From JBFGFX01 sp965232455 (lineage in GTDB: Bacteria; Pseudomonadota; Gammaproteobacteria; Steroidobacterales; Woeseiaceae): 64,000 nucleotides of DNA. Positions 53,002-62,317 of this stretch are shown piece by piece (within the stretch, counting starts at the first letter, position 1; each line of letters opens with the position of its first letter). Where the stretch lies: contig OZ246981.1 in assembly GCA_965232455.1 (NCBI GenBank), positions 4,650,001-4,714,000 of the forward strand. Reading direction: 5' to 3'. The notes beneath the pieces are model-generated. The model worked only from the letters and a program-made list of their open reading frames with translations, had not been told where the DNA came from and made no database searches. The position numbers were made by a program, and so were the translations under genes.

Positions 53002-53071
53002 AAAGTACAGGAGGCGTTCGCGAGCTCAAGACAATTAACGGTTTGTTAGTTTGCGTGTAACGCCCGCGTAG
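53002..53071 (-). promoter_or_regulatory. Operator and promoter for the beta/gamma-crystallin protein
   Basis: Reverse strand: the first repeat is poor (CTACGCGGGCG), the second and third are TTACACGCAAA and CTAACAAACCG, then TTAATTG; TTGAGC and TACTTT stand 16 bases apart. Its second half matches the site of the second kinase operon (8433-8502). Divergent from 53102-53172. Confidence 0.55.
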
Positions 53072-53101
53072 GGAACCGGGGCCGTACCGCGGCAGCCTGC
53101 C

Positions 53102-53172
53102 TGAACCGCAAATAAACACAGCACGAACAGACGGTTATATTCGTTGAGCCCCGGGGCCGCCGAACCTAACAT
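53102..53172 (+). promoter_or_regulatory. Triple 11-bp operator and promoter for the second YFxYNExRA protein
   Basis: TGAACCGCAAA, TAAACACAGCA and CGAACAGACGG in tandem, then TTATATT; TTGAGC and TAACAT are 17 bases apart. The leader that follows resembles that of 26139 (CCGTCGGGCGC block). Confidence 0.8.
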
Positions 53173-53232
53173 GAATCCGTCGGGCGCCATCGCGCGGCCC
53201 GGCCGGAACAGGGAAGCAAAAGGAGAAATCAC

Positions 53233-53385
53233 ATGAAGGAATATTTTGCCTACAACGAACGCCGTGCGAATAATCGGGCCAACGAGAAGCGCCGGCAAAG
53301 GCGCCAGGCTTCTCCGGGAACGGGCCTGCCCAGGTACGCGAAAAGCCCGCGACCGTCGTTGACGACGCGATCGGTGGCGCAGTAA
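53233..53385 (+). CDS. Small YFxYNExRA protein, member 2 of 2
   Basis: A 50-residue, very basic protein (MKEYFAYNERRANNRANEKR at its start, ending SLTTRSVAQ). Its first 17 residues match those of the gene at 26883. There is no signal peptide. AGGAGA precedes ATG 53233 with good spacing, and the gene lies 60 bases after the promoter at 53102. The two proteins share only the N-terminal motif, so this is likely the functional part; an RNA-binding or leader-peptide role is possible, but nothing in the sequence proves one. Confidence 0.6.
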   Translation: MKEYFAYNERRANNRANEKRRQRRQASPGTGLPRYAKSPRPSLTTRSVAQ

Positions 53386-53394
53386 TACCCAGGA

Positions 53395-53509
53395 TCAGCT
53401 GACGGCATCGGCGTTCGGCTCGGCGGGATTGACGTTGCCGCTGCCAACGCCGCTTGCCGAAAGCGCCGCCGCGATGAAGACCGCGGCGGTTCGCAATCGG
53501 CCTTTATTC
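53395..53509 (-). pseudogene. Remnant of an Ig/LVIVD lipoprotein signal peptide
   Basis: Reverse-strand translation from 53509 gives NKGRLRTAAVFIAAALSASG and stops after about 38 residues. It matches the start of the lipoproteins in this window (MTTCLRAAAVLLAAALSACG) but the start codon is AAT instead of ATG and the lipobox cysteine is serine. A ribosome-binding-like GAGG is still present before it. It is the decayed 5' end of a further paralog. Confidence 0.65.
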
Positions 53510-53670
53510 TTTACCTCACTTCGTTTGACAGGGCGCTGCGCCAAGCGGCGAATCCCCCCGGCCGTTCGCGATTCACCGCGCTATTGGCAGCGGTAGGCGG
53601 TTCCGGGTGCAAGCCTCGTCGATCTTCCGCCGAAACGGAACCGTCCGCTGACGGGCACCGGGGTCCACCG

Positions 53671-56600
53671 TCAAAGCGCATTGAGATCGATCACGTGAAG
53701 CCCGGACTTCTTGTCGGCCACATAGGCATAGCCACCCACGATCGTCACGTCCGAAGCAAACTCCGGCGTATCCATACGGCCGACGATCACCGGGCTTGCC
53801 GGATCGCGCACGTCCACCACGCGGATACCGGACTCGCCGTCAGCCACATAGGCATAGACGCCGACGACCGCCACGGCACGAGCCTCTCCCGGCGTCTCCA
53901 CGCTGCCGGCCAACACCGGGTTGGCTGGGTCGCTGACGTCCACCACCCGAAGCCCGCCTCGTTCGCCGTCGGCCACGTAGGCGTAGCCGCCGGCGACCGC
54001 CACGCCCCGGGTGTCCTCCAGCGCGTCCACGCCGCCGACAATCTGCGGATTGGCCGGATCGCGGACATCCACGACCTGAAGTCCGCGGCCGTCGGCCACG
54101 TATGCGTAGCTGCCGGATAGTGTCACGCCCATCGCGTAGTCCGGCGTGTCCACGCTCCCGACAATCGCCGGGTTGGTGGAATCGCTAATGTCCACCACCT
54201 GAAGCCCGGCGGACTCATCCGCCACATAGGCGTAGCCGGCGGATACCGTCACGCCCATAGCCCATCCCGGCGTGTCCGCGCGAGCGGCCAGCACCGGGTT
54301 GGCCGGAACGCTCACGTCAATCAACTGAAGTCCGGTGTCGTTATCCGCCACATAGGCGTAACCGTTGGCGACCGCTACGTCGTTAGTCATGTCCGGCGTG
54401 CCGACTCCGCCGACAACGATCGGGTTGGCCGGGTCACGGGCGTCGACTACCTGCAGCCCGGTCGTGTCTCCGTCAGCCACGTAGGCGTAGCCGTCCGAGA
54501 CCGCTGCGGCCGCAGCAAATCCCGGCGTATCCGCCGTGGCGACAGGCCCGGCTTGAGCAGCCGGGCTGACGGTGTCGAGCGTCACCACCTGAAGCCCGGC
54601 GTAGTCGTCCGCAACATAGGCGTAACGGTCCGCGACCGTTACGCCCTGCGCCGTTCCCGGCGTGTCCGCGCTGCCGGTCAGCACCGGGTTGACCGGATCG
54701 CTGACGTCCACCACCTGGAGCCCGACCTGGTCGGCCACATAGGCACGGTTGCCGACGACGGTCACACTCTCAGCCCGCCCCGGCAGGTCCAGGCTCGCGA
54801 CCATTGCCGGGCTGGCCGGATCCATCACGTCGATCACCTGGAGCCCGGAATGCCCATCCGCCACGTAGGCATAGCCGCCAGCGACCATCACGCCCAACGT
54901 CGCTCCCGGCGTAACCGCGTTGCCGGCCAGCACCGGGTTGGCCGGATCGCGGACATCCACGATCTGAAGTCCGTTGCTGGCGACTGTATAGACGTAACCG
55001 CCGGCAATGGCCATGTCTCTACCCGCGGCCCCAATGCTGAGGCTGCCGGTCTGCACCGGGTTGGTCGGATCGCTGACGTCCACCACTCGCACGGTGTCGG
55101 AATCAGCCAGGTAGGCATAACCGTTTGCGACCTCCGCGGCGAAGCTCCACACCGGCACGGCCACGTTGGCGACGATCACGGGGTTGGACGGGTCGTTCAC
55201 GTCCACCACCTGCAGCCCTGACGGGCCGTCAGCCAGGTACACGTAGCCATCCGCGACCGCCACGTGGTACGCCCATCCCGACGTGTCGAGGCCGCCGACC
55301 GTCACCGGGTTGGCCGGATCGCTCACGTCCACCACCTGAAGCCCGGCAGTGTAGTCCGCCACATAGGCGTAACCGCCGGCGACGGCCACGTCTCTGGCAT
55401 CCTGAGTGTCCACCTGGCCGGCTATCGGGTCTTTTTGCAAAACAATAATCGCAAAAGCCGGCAAGGAAGCGGTGCCGCCATAGCCGTCGCTGACGGCAAT
55501 AACGATGTTTTCCTGCGTACCGACGTCCGTATCCGACGGCGTTCCGGACAGGGCGCCGGTGGCGCTGTCGAAGGCAGCCCAGGACGGCGCGTTGGTGACG
55601 GTAAACGTCAGTGCATCCCCGTCCGGATCGCTTGCCGTCGGCACGAACGAGTAGAGCTGACCGGCTTCAACGACCGTGACCGGGTTTCCCGCGATCACGG
55701 GATCGGCGTTGGCTCGCTCGACCGTGATCGAAAACGCCGGCAGGGAAGCGGTGCCGCCGCGGCCGTCGCTGACGGCAATGACGATGTCGCCGTGTATTCC
55801 GATGTCTGCATCCAACGGGGTCCCGGACAAGGTACCGGCAGTGCTGTCGAACGCGGCCCAGGACGGGATGTTGGTCACGGTAAACGTCAGCGTGTCGTCA
55901 TCCGCATCGCTTGCCGTCGGTGCGAACGTATAGAGCTGACCGGCTTCGATGGTCGTGACCGGGCTTCCCGCGATCACCGGATCGGCGTTGGCCTGCTCGA
56001 CCGTGATCGAAAACGCGGGCAGGGACGCCGTGCCGCCGCGGCCGTCGTCAACGGCGATGACAACATCGGCGTACGTATCGACATCCGCATCCGACGGCGT
56101 CCCGGACAAGGTGCCGGTGGCGCTGTCGAATGCAGCCCAGGACGGCGGGTTTGTGACGGTAAACGTCAGCGTGTCGCCGTCCGGATCGCTTGCCGTCGGT
56201 GCGAACACGTACGGCTGACCCGCTTCAATTGCGGTGACCGGGTTCCCGCCGATTACGGGAGCGGCGTTCGCTCGCGTCACCGTGATGGAAAAAGGCGGTA
56301 GAGAAGCCACTCCGCCGCGACCATCGCCAACGGTAATGACAATGCCTTGGTACGTACCGACATCCGTATCCGAGGGCGTCCCGGACAAGGTGCCGGTGGT
56401 GCTGTCGAATGCAGCCCAGGACGGCGGGTTGGTCACGGTAAACGTCAGCGTGTCCCCGTCCGGATCGCTTGCGATCGGCGCGAAGACATAAAGCTGCCCC
56501 GCTTCGACGGTCGTGGCCGGGTTCCCCCCGATCACGGGGTCGGCGTTCGCGGGGTCGACGTTCGCTGATGTCACCGTTATCGAAAATGGCGCCAACGAAT

Positions 56601-57237
56601 CCGTACCGCCCCGGCCGTCGTCAACGGCAATGACGATGTTCTCGTACGTATCGATGTCGGAATCCGACGGCGTCCCGGACAAGGTACCCGTTGCGTTGTC
56701 GAAGCCCGCCCACGAGGGAGTATTGGTGACGGTAAACGTCAGTGCATCCCCGTCCGCATCGCTCGCCGTCGGCACGAACGTATAGAGCTGACCCGCTTCG
56801 ACGACCGTGACCGGGCTTCCCGCGATCACGGGGTCGGCGTTCGCCGGGTCGACGTTCGCTGGTGTCACCGTTATCGAGAACGCCGGCAAGGAATCGATAC
56901 CGCCAAGGCCGTCGCTGACGGCAATGACAATATTGTTGTAGGTGCCGACATACGCTTCCGAGGGTGTCCCCGACAAGGTGCCGGTGGTGTCGTCGAAACC
57001 GGCCCAGGATGGGGCGTTGTCGATGGAAAACGTTAGCGTATCGCCGTCCGCATCGCTCGCGGTCGGCGCGAACAGATAGAACTGACCGGCTTCGACGATC
57101 GTGGCCGGGTTTCCCGTGATGACGGGATCGACGTTCGGATCGGTGTTCGGATCGACGGAAGTGGCGTTGCTACCGCCGCCGCATGCGGACAGTGCCGCCG
57201 CGAGCAAAACGGCCGCGGCTCGTAAACAAGTAGTCAT
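53671..57237 (-). CDS. Ig-like plus LVIVD-propeller lipoprotein, 6 Ig repeats
   Basis: A 1188-residue paralog: lipobox LSAC (MTTCLRAAAVLLAAALSAC), six Ig-like repeats (each with GNPxTxVEAGQLY, SDxDGDxLTF, GTLSGTPSD) and about 585 residues of LVIVD units ending GYAYVADKKSGLHVIDLNAL. AAGGAG lies before ATG 57237. The repeats in the Ig part are close enough at DNA level to recombine. It is the second of three LVIVD genes in a row on this strand, 163 bases after the stop of the larger gene at 57401. Confidence 0.88.
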   Translation of the reverse strand: MTTCLRAAAVLLAAALSACGGGSNATSVDPNTDPNVDPVITGNPATIVEAGQFYLFAPTASDADGDTLTFSIDNAPSWAGFDDTTGTLSGTPSEAYVGTYNNIVIAVSDGLGGIDSLPAFSITVTPANVDPANADPVIAGSPVTVVEAGQLYTFVPTASDADGDALTFTVTNTPSWAGFDNATGTLSGTPSDSDIDTYENIVIAVDDGRGGTDSLAPFSITVTSANVDPANADPVIGGNPATTVEAGQLYVFAPIASDPDGDTLTFTVTNPPSWAAFDSTTGTLSGTPSDTDVGTYQGIVITVGDGRGGVASLPPFSITVTRANAAPVIGGNPVTAIEAGQPYVFAPTASDPDGDTLTFTVTNPPSWAAFDSATGTLSGTPSDADVDTYADVVIAVDDGRGGTASLPAFSITVEQANADPVIAGSPVTTIEAGQLYTFAPTASDADDDTLTFTVTNIPSWAAFDSTAGTLSGTPLDADIGIHGDIVIAVSDGRGGTASLPAFSITVERANADPVIAGNPVTVVEAGQLYSFVPTASDPDGDALTFTVTNAPSWAAFDSATGALSGTPSDTDVGTQENIVIAVSDGYGGTASLPAFAIIVLQKDPIAGQVDTQDARDVAVAGGYAYVADYTAGLQVVDVSDPANPVTVGGLDTSGWAYHVAVADGYVYLADGPSGLQVVDVNDPSNPVIVANVAVPVWSFAAEVANGYAYLADSDTVRVVDVSDPTNPVQTGSLSIGAAGRDMAIAGGYVYTVASNGLQIVDVRDPANPVLAGNAVTPGATLGVMVAGGYAYVADGHSGLQVIDVMDPASPAMVASLDLPGRAESVTVVGNRAYVADQVGLQVVDVSDPVNPVLTGSADTPGTAQGVTVADRYAYVADDYAGLQVVTLDTVSPAAQAGPVATADTPGFAAAAAVSDGYAYVADGDTTGLQVVDARDPANPIVVGGVGTPDMTNDVAVANGYAYVADNDTGLQLIDVSVPANPVLAARADTPGWAMGVTVSAGYAYVADESAGLQVVDISDSTNPAIVGSVDTPDYAMGVTLSGSYAYVADGRGLQVVDVRDPANPQIVGGVDALEDTRGVAVAGGYAYVADGERGGLRVVDVSDPANPVLAGSVETPGEARAVAVVGVYAYVADGESGIRVVDVRDPASPVIVGRMDTPEFASDVTIVGGYAYVADKKSGLHVIDLNAL

Positions 57238-57400
57238 TCCTTACTCCTTAATTATCCGAAGTTCCTATACAAGGTCTCCACCAAACAAACGGTGGGCCTG
57301 GTTGTTCGTGATTTAACGCGCGCCATTGCGATCCCGGATGCCGGTCTCGTCGATCGCCCGCCGGAACGGAGCCGCCGAATGGCAGCACCCGGGTTCGCCG
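57238..57400 (-). repeat. Spacer duplicated at 53520-53670
   Basis: This spacer and the one at 53520-53670 share the order of a GATTyAaCGCGC block, a CGTCGATC...CCGCCGGAACGGA block and a final GTCAAA...AATGCCGTGAG/GCGCATTGAG block next to the stop codon of the gene on their left. They are copies of a single spacer, which shows that the LVIVD genes multiplied by duplication of gene plus flank. No gene is seen in either. Confidence 0.6.
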
Positions 57401-60400
57401 TCAAAATGCCGTGAGATCGATCACCTGGAGGCCGGACTCGGCGTCGGCCACATAGGCGTAGCCGCCGATGACCACCACGGCCAAAGCGCTCCCCGGCGTG
57501 TCCGCGGTAGCCACAATCGCAGGGCTTGCCGGGTCGCTCACGTCCACCACGTGGAGCCCGGCATAGGCGTCCGCGACGTAGGCATAGCTGCCGGATACCG
57601 TCACGCCCCTGGCCTCGTGCGGCGTGTCGACGCTGCCGACGACCACCGGGCTGCCGGGATCGCTCACGTCCACTACCTGGAGACCGCCTCGCGTGCCGTC
57701 GGCCACGTAGGCGTAATTGCCCGCAGCCGCCACGTCGTAAGGCCATGTCGGCAGAACGACGAAGCCGGTGACGAACGGACTGGTCGGATCGCTCACGTCC
57801 ACCACCTGAAGCCCGCCGTTGTATCCACCGGCCAGGTAAGCGTAGTTGCCCGCGACTGCCACGCTGCGGACCGACCCTACCGTGTTTGCACTGCTGACGA
57901 TCACCGGGTTGGCCGGATCGCTTACGTCCACCACTAGAAGTCCGGGAGAGTCTTCCGTCACGTAGGCGTAGCTGCCGGACACCGTTACGCTTCGCGCCCA
58001 GCCCGGCGTGGCCACGTTGCCGGCGATCGCAGGGCTTGCCGGATCGCTCACGTCTACCACCTGAAGCCCCAGCGCGCCGTCGGCCATGTAGGCATAACCG
58101 CCGGCGATCGCGACGCTCTCGGCCCACCCCCCCGTGGCCAGGCTGCCGGCAATCGACGGGTTGGCCGGATCGCTGACGTCCACCACCTGGAGCCCGCCGC
58201 TCTCATCCGCGACGTAGGCGTAGCCGTTCGCCGCCGCTACGTCCCGCGCCCATCCCGGCGTGTTCGCGCCGGCGAGCGGGCCGGCTCGAGTGGCCGGGTT
58301 GACGGCGTTGGTTGCCGTCACCTGAAGCCCGGCATAGTCGTCCGCCACGTACGCGTAGCCGTCCGCGACCGTCACGCCCTGCGCCGTTCCGGGCGTGTCC
58401 ATGCTGCCGCTCAGTGCCGGGTTGACCGGATCGCTGACGTCCACGACCTGGAGCCCGACCACGTCGGCGACATAGGCGCGACCGCCGGCGACGGTCACGC
58501 TCTCGGCCCAGCCCGGCAGGTCCACGCCTGCGACGATCGACGGGTTGTCCGGACTGCTGACGTCCACGACCTGAAGTCCGCCATCGTCGTCCGCTACATA
58601 GGCGTGGCTGCCGGCCACCGCGACGCTCCGGGCCGACCCCGGCGTGTCGAGACTCGCAACGACCACCGGGCTGGCCGGCTCGCTGACGTTCACCACCTGG
58701 AGCCCGGCGTAGCCGCCCGCGACATAGACGTAAACGTCCGCGATCGCCACGCCCAGAGCGCCCGCCGGCATGCCCGCGCTGCCGACGATCTGCGGGCTGT
58801 CCGGATCGCTGACGTTCACGATCTGAAGCCCTTGATCTCCGTCGGCGACATACGCGTAACCGTTGAGAACCGTCACACCGTAAACCTGCCCCGGCGTGTC
58901 CAGGCTGGCGACCATCACCGGGTTGGTCGGGGTGCTGACGTCCACGACCTGAAGCCCCGGCGGGCCGTCCGCTACATACGCATACCCATCGGCGACCGTC
59001 ACGCCGAGGGCCCACCCCGGCGTGGCCACGCCGCCGACCGTCATCGGATTGGTGGGATCGGCGACGTCCATTACCAGAAGTCCGTTGTCGTCGTCCGCCA
59101 CATACGCGTAACCGCCGGCGACGGTCGCACCGTTGGCCACCGGCGTGTTCACGACGATGATCGAAAATGCCGGCAGGGACGCCGTGCCGCCGAAGCCGTC
59201 GCTGACGGTAATGACGATGTTGGCGTCCGTACCGGCATCCGCATCCGAGGGCGTCCCGGACAACGTGCCCGAGGTGCTGTCGAAGGCGGCCCAGGACGGC
59301 GCGTTGGCGACGCTGAACGTCAGCGTATCGCCGTCCGCATCGCTTGCCGTCGGCGCGAAGGTATAGCGCCGGCCGGCATCAATGGCCGTGCCAGGGGTTC
59401 CTGAGATCACGGGGTCGGCGTTGGGTCGCTCGACCGTAATCGAAAAGGCAGGCAGGGAGGCCGTGCCGCCGAAGCTGTCGCTGACGGCGATGACAATGCC
59501 TCCATGAATACCGATGTCCGCGTCCGACGGGGTCCCGGACAGGGCGCCCGTGGCGGTGTCGAAGGCAGCCCAGGACGGCGCGTTGGTGACGGTAAAGGTC
59601 AGCGTGTCGCCGTCGGCATCGCTCGCCGTCGGCACGAAGGTATAGAGCTGACCCGCTTCAATGGTCGTGACCGGATTTCCCCCGATTTCGGGGTCCGAGT
59701 TGGGTGACGAAACGCTGATCGAAAAAGCCGGCAGGGACGCGGTGCCGCCGCGTCCGTCGCTGACGGTCATGACAATACCTGCGTAGGTACCGACGTCGGT
59801 GTCCTCGGGTGTCCCGTACAAGCGGCCCGTGGCGGTGTCGAAGCTGGTCCAGGACGGCCGGTTGGCGGCGGTAAACGTCAGCGTATCGCCGTTCGCATCG
59901 CTTGCCGTCGGCACGAAGCTATAGAGTTGACCGACTTCGATCGTCGTCGCCGGGTCGCCCGCAATCACGGGGTCGACGTTGGCTTGTTCGACGGTGATCG
60001 AGAACGCCGGCAGGGACGCCGTGCCGCCGAAGCCGTCGCTGACGGCGATGACGATGTTTGTGCTCGTGCCGATATCCGTGTCGGAGGGTGTCCCGGACAA
60101 TATGCCCGTCGCGGTGTCGAATGTGGCCCAGGACGGCGGGCTGGTCACGCTGAAGGTCAGCGTATCGCCGTCCGCGTCGCTTGCCGTCGGCGCGAACGCA
60201 TAGGGTTGACCGGCTTCGACGGTCGTGGTCGGGTCGCCCGCAATCACGGGATCGACGTTGGCTTGCTCGACCGTGATCGAAAAAGCCGCGAGGGCGGCAG
60301 TACCGCCAAAGCCGTCGTCAACGGCAATGACGATGTCGGCATACGTGCCGATGTCCGTGTCGGAGGGTGTCCCGGACAAAACGCCGGTGGCGGTGTCGAA

Positions 60401-62305
60401 GGCGGCCCAGGACGGCACGTTGGTGACGGTAAACGTCAGCGTATCGTCGTCCGGATCGCTTGCGGTCGGGGCAAACAGATAGGGCTGACCGGCTCTGACG
60501 GTTGCGATCGGATCGCCCGCGATGACCGGATCGGCGTTGGGCTGCTCAACCGTTATCGAAAAAGCCGGTAGGGCGGCGCTACCGTAAAAGTCGTCCCTGA
60601 CGCTAATGACGATGTTGGCGTACGTGCCAATGTCCGCAAGCAAGGGCGTCCCGGACAAGGTGCCGGTGACTGGGTCGAAGGTGGTCCAGGACGGTGCGTT
60701 GGCGATAATGAACCGCAGTTCATCGCCGTCCGGATCGCTTACGGTCGGCGCAAACAGATAGAGCTGACGGGCTCTGACGGACGTGATCGGATCGCCCGCA
60801 ATCGTTGGCTCACCATTGGCTTGCTCGACCGTGATCGAAAACGCGGGCAGCGAGTCCGTGCCGCCGCGGCCGTCGTCAACGGCGATGACAATACCGTCGT
60901 AGGTACCGATGTCGGTATCTGACGGCGTCCCGGACAAGAAGCCCGTCGCGGTATCGAAGCTGGTCCAGGACGGCGCGTTGGTCACGACAAAGGTGAGCGT
61001 GTCGCCGTCCGGGTCGCTCGCGGTTGGCCTGAACGCGTAAGGCTGACCGGCTCTAATGGTCGTGGCCGGACCGCCATAGATCACTGGGTCGACGTTGGCT
61101 CGCTCGACCGTGATCGAAAACGGCGCCAAGACCGCGGCACCGCCGCGGCCGTCGTCAACGGCAATGACGATGTTTCCATACGTGCCGACGTCCGACTCCG
61201 ACGGCGTCCCGGACAAGGTGCCCGACGCGCTGTCAAAGCCGGCCCAGCTCGGCGCGCCGGCGACGGAAAACGTCAGGGCATCCCCATCCGGATCGCTTGC
61301 CGCAGGTGTGAACAGGTAGAGTTGCCCGGCTTCGATGGCGGTGACCGGACTTCCCCCGATCACCGGAGCGGCATTCGCTCGCGTCACCGTTATCGAGAAA
61401 GGTGATAAAGAGGCCGTGCCGCCACGGCCGTCGTTGACGGTAATGACGATACCTTCGTACGTCGCGACATCGGTATCCGAGGGCGTCCCGGACAAGGTGC
61501 CCGTGACGGTGTCGAAGCCGGCCCAGGACGGCAAGTGGGTGACGTTGAAGGTCAGCGTATCGCCGTCCGGGTCGCTCGCCGTTGGCGCAAACACATAGAG
61601 TTGACCGGCCTCGACGGCCGTGGCCGGGTTCCCCCCGATCACGGGGTCGGCGTTTACGGGATCGACGTTCGTCGACGTCACCGCGATCGAAAAAGCCGGC
61701 AAGGAAGCCGAGCCGCCGCGGCCGTCGCTGACGGCGATGACAATATTTTCATACGTGCCGACATACGCTTCCGAGGGCATCCCGGACAGCGTGCCCGTGG
61801 CAGTGTCAAAAGTGGCCCAGGACGGCGCGTTAGTGACGTTGAAGGTCAGCGTATCGCCGTCCGGATCGCTGGCCGTCGGCGCGAATGAATAGAGCCGACC
61901 GGCTTCAATCGTCGTGACCGGATCTCCCCCGATCACCGGGTCGGCGTTTACAGGGTCGACGTTCGTCGGCGTCACCGTGATCGAAAACGGTGGCATGGAA
62001 TCGGTAGCGCCGCGGACGTCGCTGACGGAGATGACGATGTCTTCGTAGGTGCCGACGTCCGTCTCGGACGGGGTCCCGGACAAGGTGCCCGTGACGCTGT
62101 CGAAGGCGGCCCAGGACGGCGCGTTGGTGACGAAGAACATCAGCACGTCGTCGTCCCCATCACTTGCCGTCGGCGTGAACACATAGGGCTGACCGACTTC
62201 GACGGTCGTGGCCGGGTCGCCCCAGATGAACGGATCGGAGCTGCCGCCGCACGCCAACAGCGTCGTCACGAAAAAGATAACGGCGGTTCGTAAATAGGTA
62301 GTCAT
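57401..62305 (-). CDS. Ig-like plus LVIVD-propeller lipoprotein, 11 Ig repeats
   Basis: A 1634-residue lipoprotein, the largest gene here: lipobox LLAC (MTTYLRTAVIFFVTTLLAC), eleven Ig-like repeats of about 95 residues, then about 585 residues of LVIVD units. The propeller keeps the length and special units (RAYVADVVGLQVVDV, DDYAGLQVTATNAV) seen in the paralogs with 3, 4 and 6 Ig repeats, so only the stalk length has changed. GAGG stands seven or so bases before ATG 62305. It begins 12 bases after the stop of the next gene to the right, like the 38214/38227 pair. Confidence 0.88.
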   Translation of the reverse strand: MTTYLRTAVIFFVTTLLACGGSSDPFIWGDPATTVEVGQPYVFTPTASDGDDDVLMFFVTNAPSWAAFDSVTGTLSGTPSETDVGTYEDIVISVSDVRGATDSMPPFSITVTPTNVDPVNADPVIGGDPVTTIEAGRLYSFAPTASDPDGDTLTFNVTNAPSWATFDTATGTLSGMPSEAYVGTYENIVIAVSDGRGGSASLPAFSIAVTSTNVDPVNADPVIGGNPATAVEAGQLYVFAPTASDPDGDTLTFNVTHLPSWAGFDTVTGTLSGTPSDTDVATYEGIVITVNDGRGGTASLSPFSITVTRANAAPVIGGSPVTAIEAGQLYLFTPAASDPDGDALTFSVAGAPSWAGFDSASGTLSGTPSESDVGTYGNIVIAVDDGRGGAAVLAPFSITVERANVDPVIYGGPATTIRAGQPYAFRPTASDPDGDTLTFVVTNAPSWTSFDTATGFLSGTPSDTDIGTYDGIVIAVDDGRGGTDSLPAFSITVEQANGEPTIAGDPITSVRARQLYLFAPTVSDPDGDELRFIIANAPSWTTFDPVTGTLSGTPLLADIGTYANIVISVRDDFYGSAALPAFSITVEQPNADPVIAGDPIATVRAGQPYLFAPTASDPDDDTLTFTVTNVPSWAAFDTATGVLSGTPSDTDIGTYADIVIAVDDGFGGTAALAAFSITVEQANVDPVIAGDPTTTVEAGQPYAFAPTASDADGDTLTFSVTSPPSWATFDTATGILSGTPSDTDIGTSTNIVIAVSDGFGGTASLPAFSITVEQANVDPVIAGDPATTIEVGQLYSFVPTASDANGDTLTFTAANRPSWTSFDTATGRLYGTPEDTDVGTYAGIVMTVSDGRGGTASLPAFSISVSSPNSDPEIGGNPVTTIEAGQLYTFVPTASDADGDTLTFTVTNAPSWAAFDTATGALSGTPSDADIGIHGGIVIAVSDSFGGTASLPAFSITVERPNADPVISGTPGTAIDAGRRYTFAPTASDADGDTLTFSVANAPSWAAFDSTSGTLSGTPSDADAGTDANIVITVSDGFGGTASLPAFSIIVVNTPVANGATVAGGYAYVADDDNGLLVMDVADPTNPMTVGGVATPGWALGVTVADGYAYVADGPPGLQVVDVSTPTNPVMVASLDTPGQVYGVTVLNGYAYVADGDQGLQIVNVSDPDSPQIVGSAGMPAGALGVAIADVYVYVAGGYAGLQVVNVSEPASPVVVASLDTPGSARSVAVAGSHAYVADDDGGLQVVDVSSPDNPSIVAGVDLPGWAESVTVAGGRAYVADVVGLQVVDVSDPVNPALSGSMDTPGTAQGVTVADGYAYVADDYAGLQVTATNAVNPATRAGPLAGANTPGWARDVAAANGYAYVADESGGLQVVDVSDPANPSIAGSLATGGWAESVAIAGGYAYMADGALGLQVVDVSDPASPAIAGNVATPGWARSVTVSGSYAYVTEDSPGLLVVDVSDPANPVIVSSANTVGSVRSVAVAGNYAYLAGGYNGGLQVVDVSDPTSPFVTGFVVLPTWPYDVAAAGNYAYVADGTRGGLQVVDVSDPGSPVVVGSVDTPHEARGVTVSGSYAYVADAYAGLHVVDVSDPASPAIVATADTPGSALAVVVIGGYAYVADAESGLQVIDLTAF

Positions 62306-62317
62306 GCCTTGCCTCGT

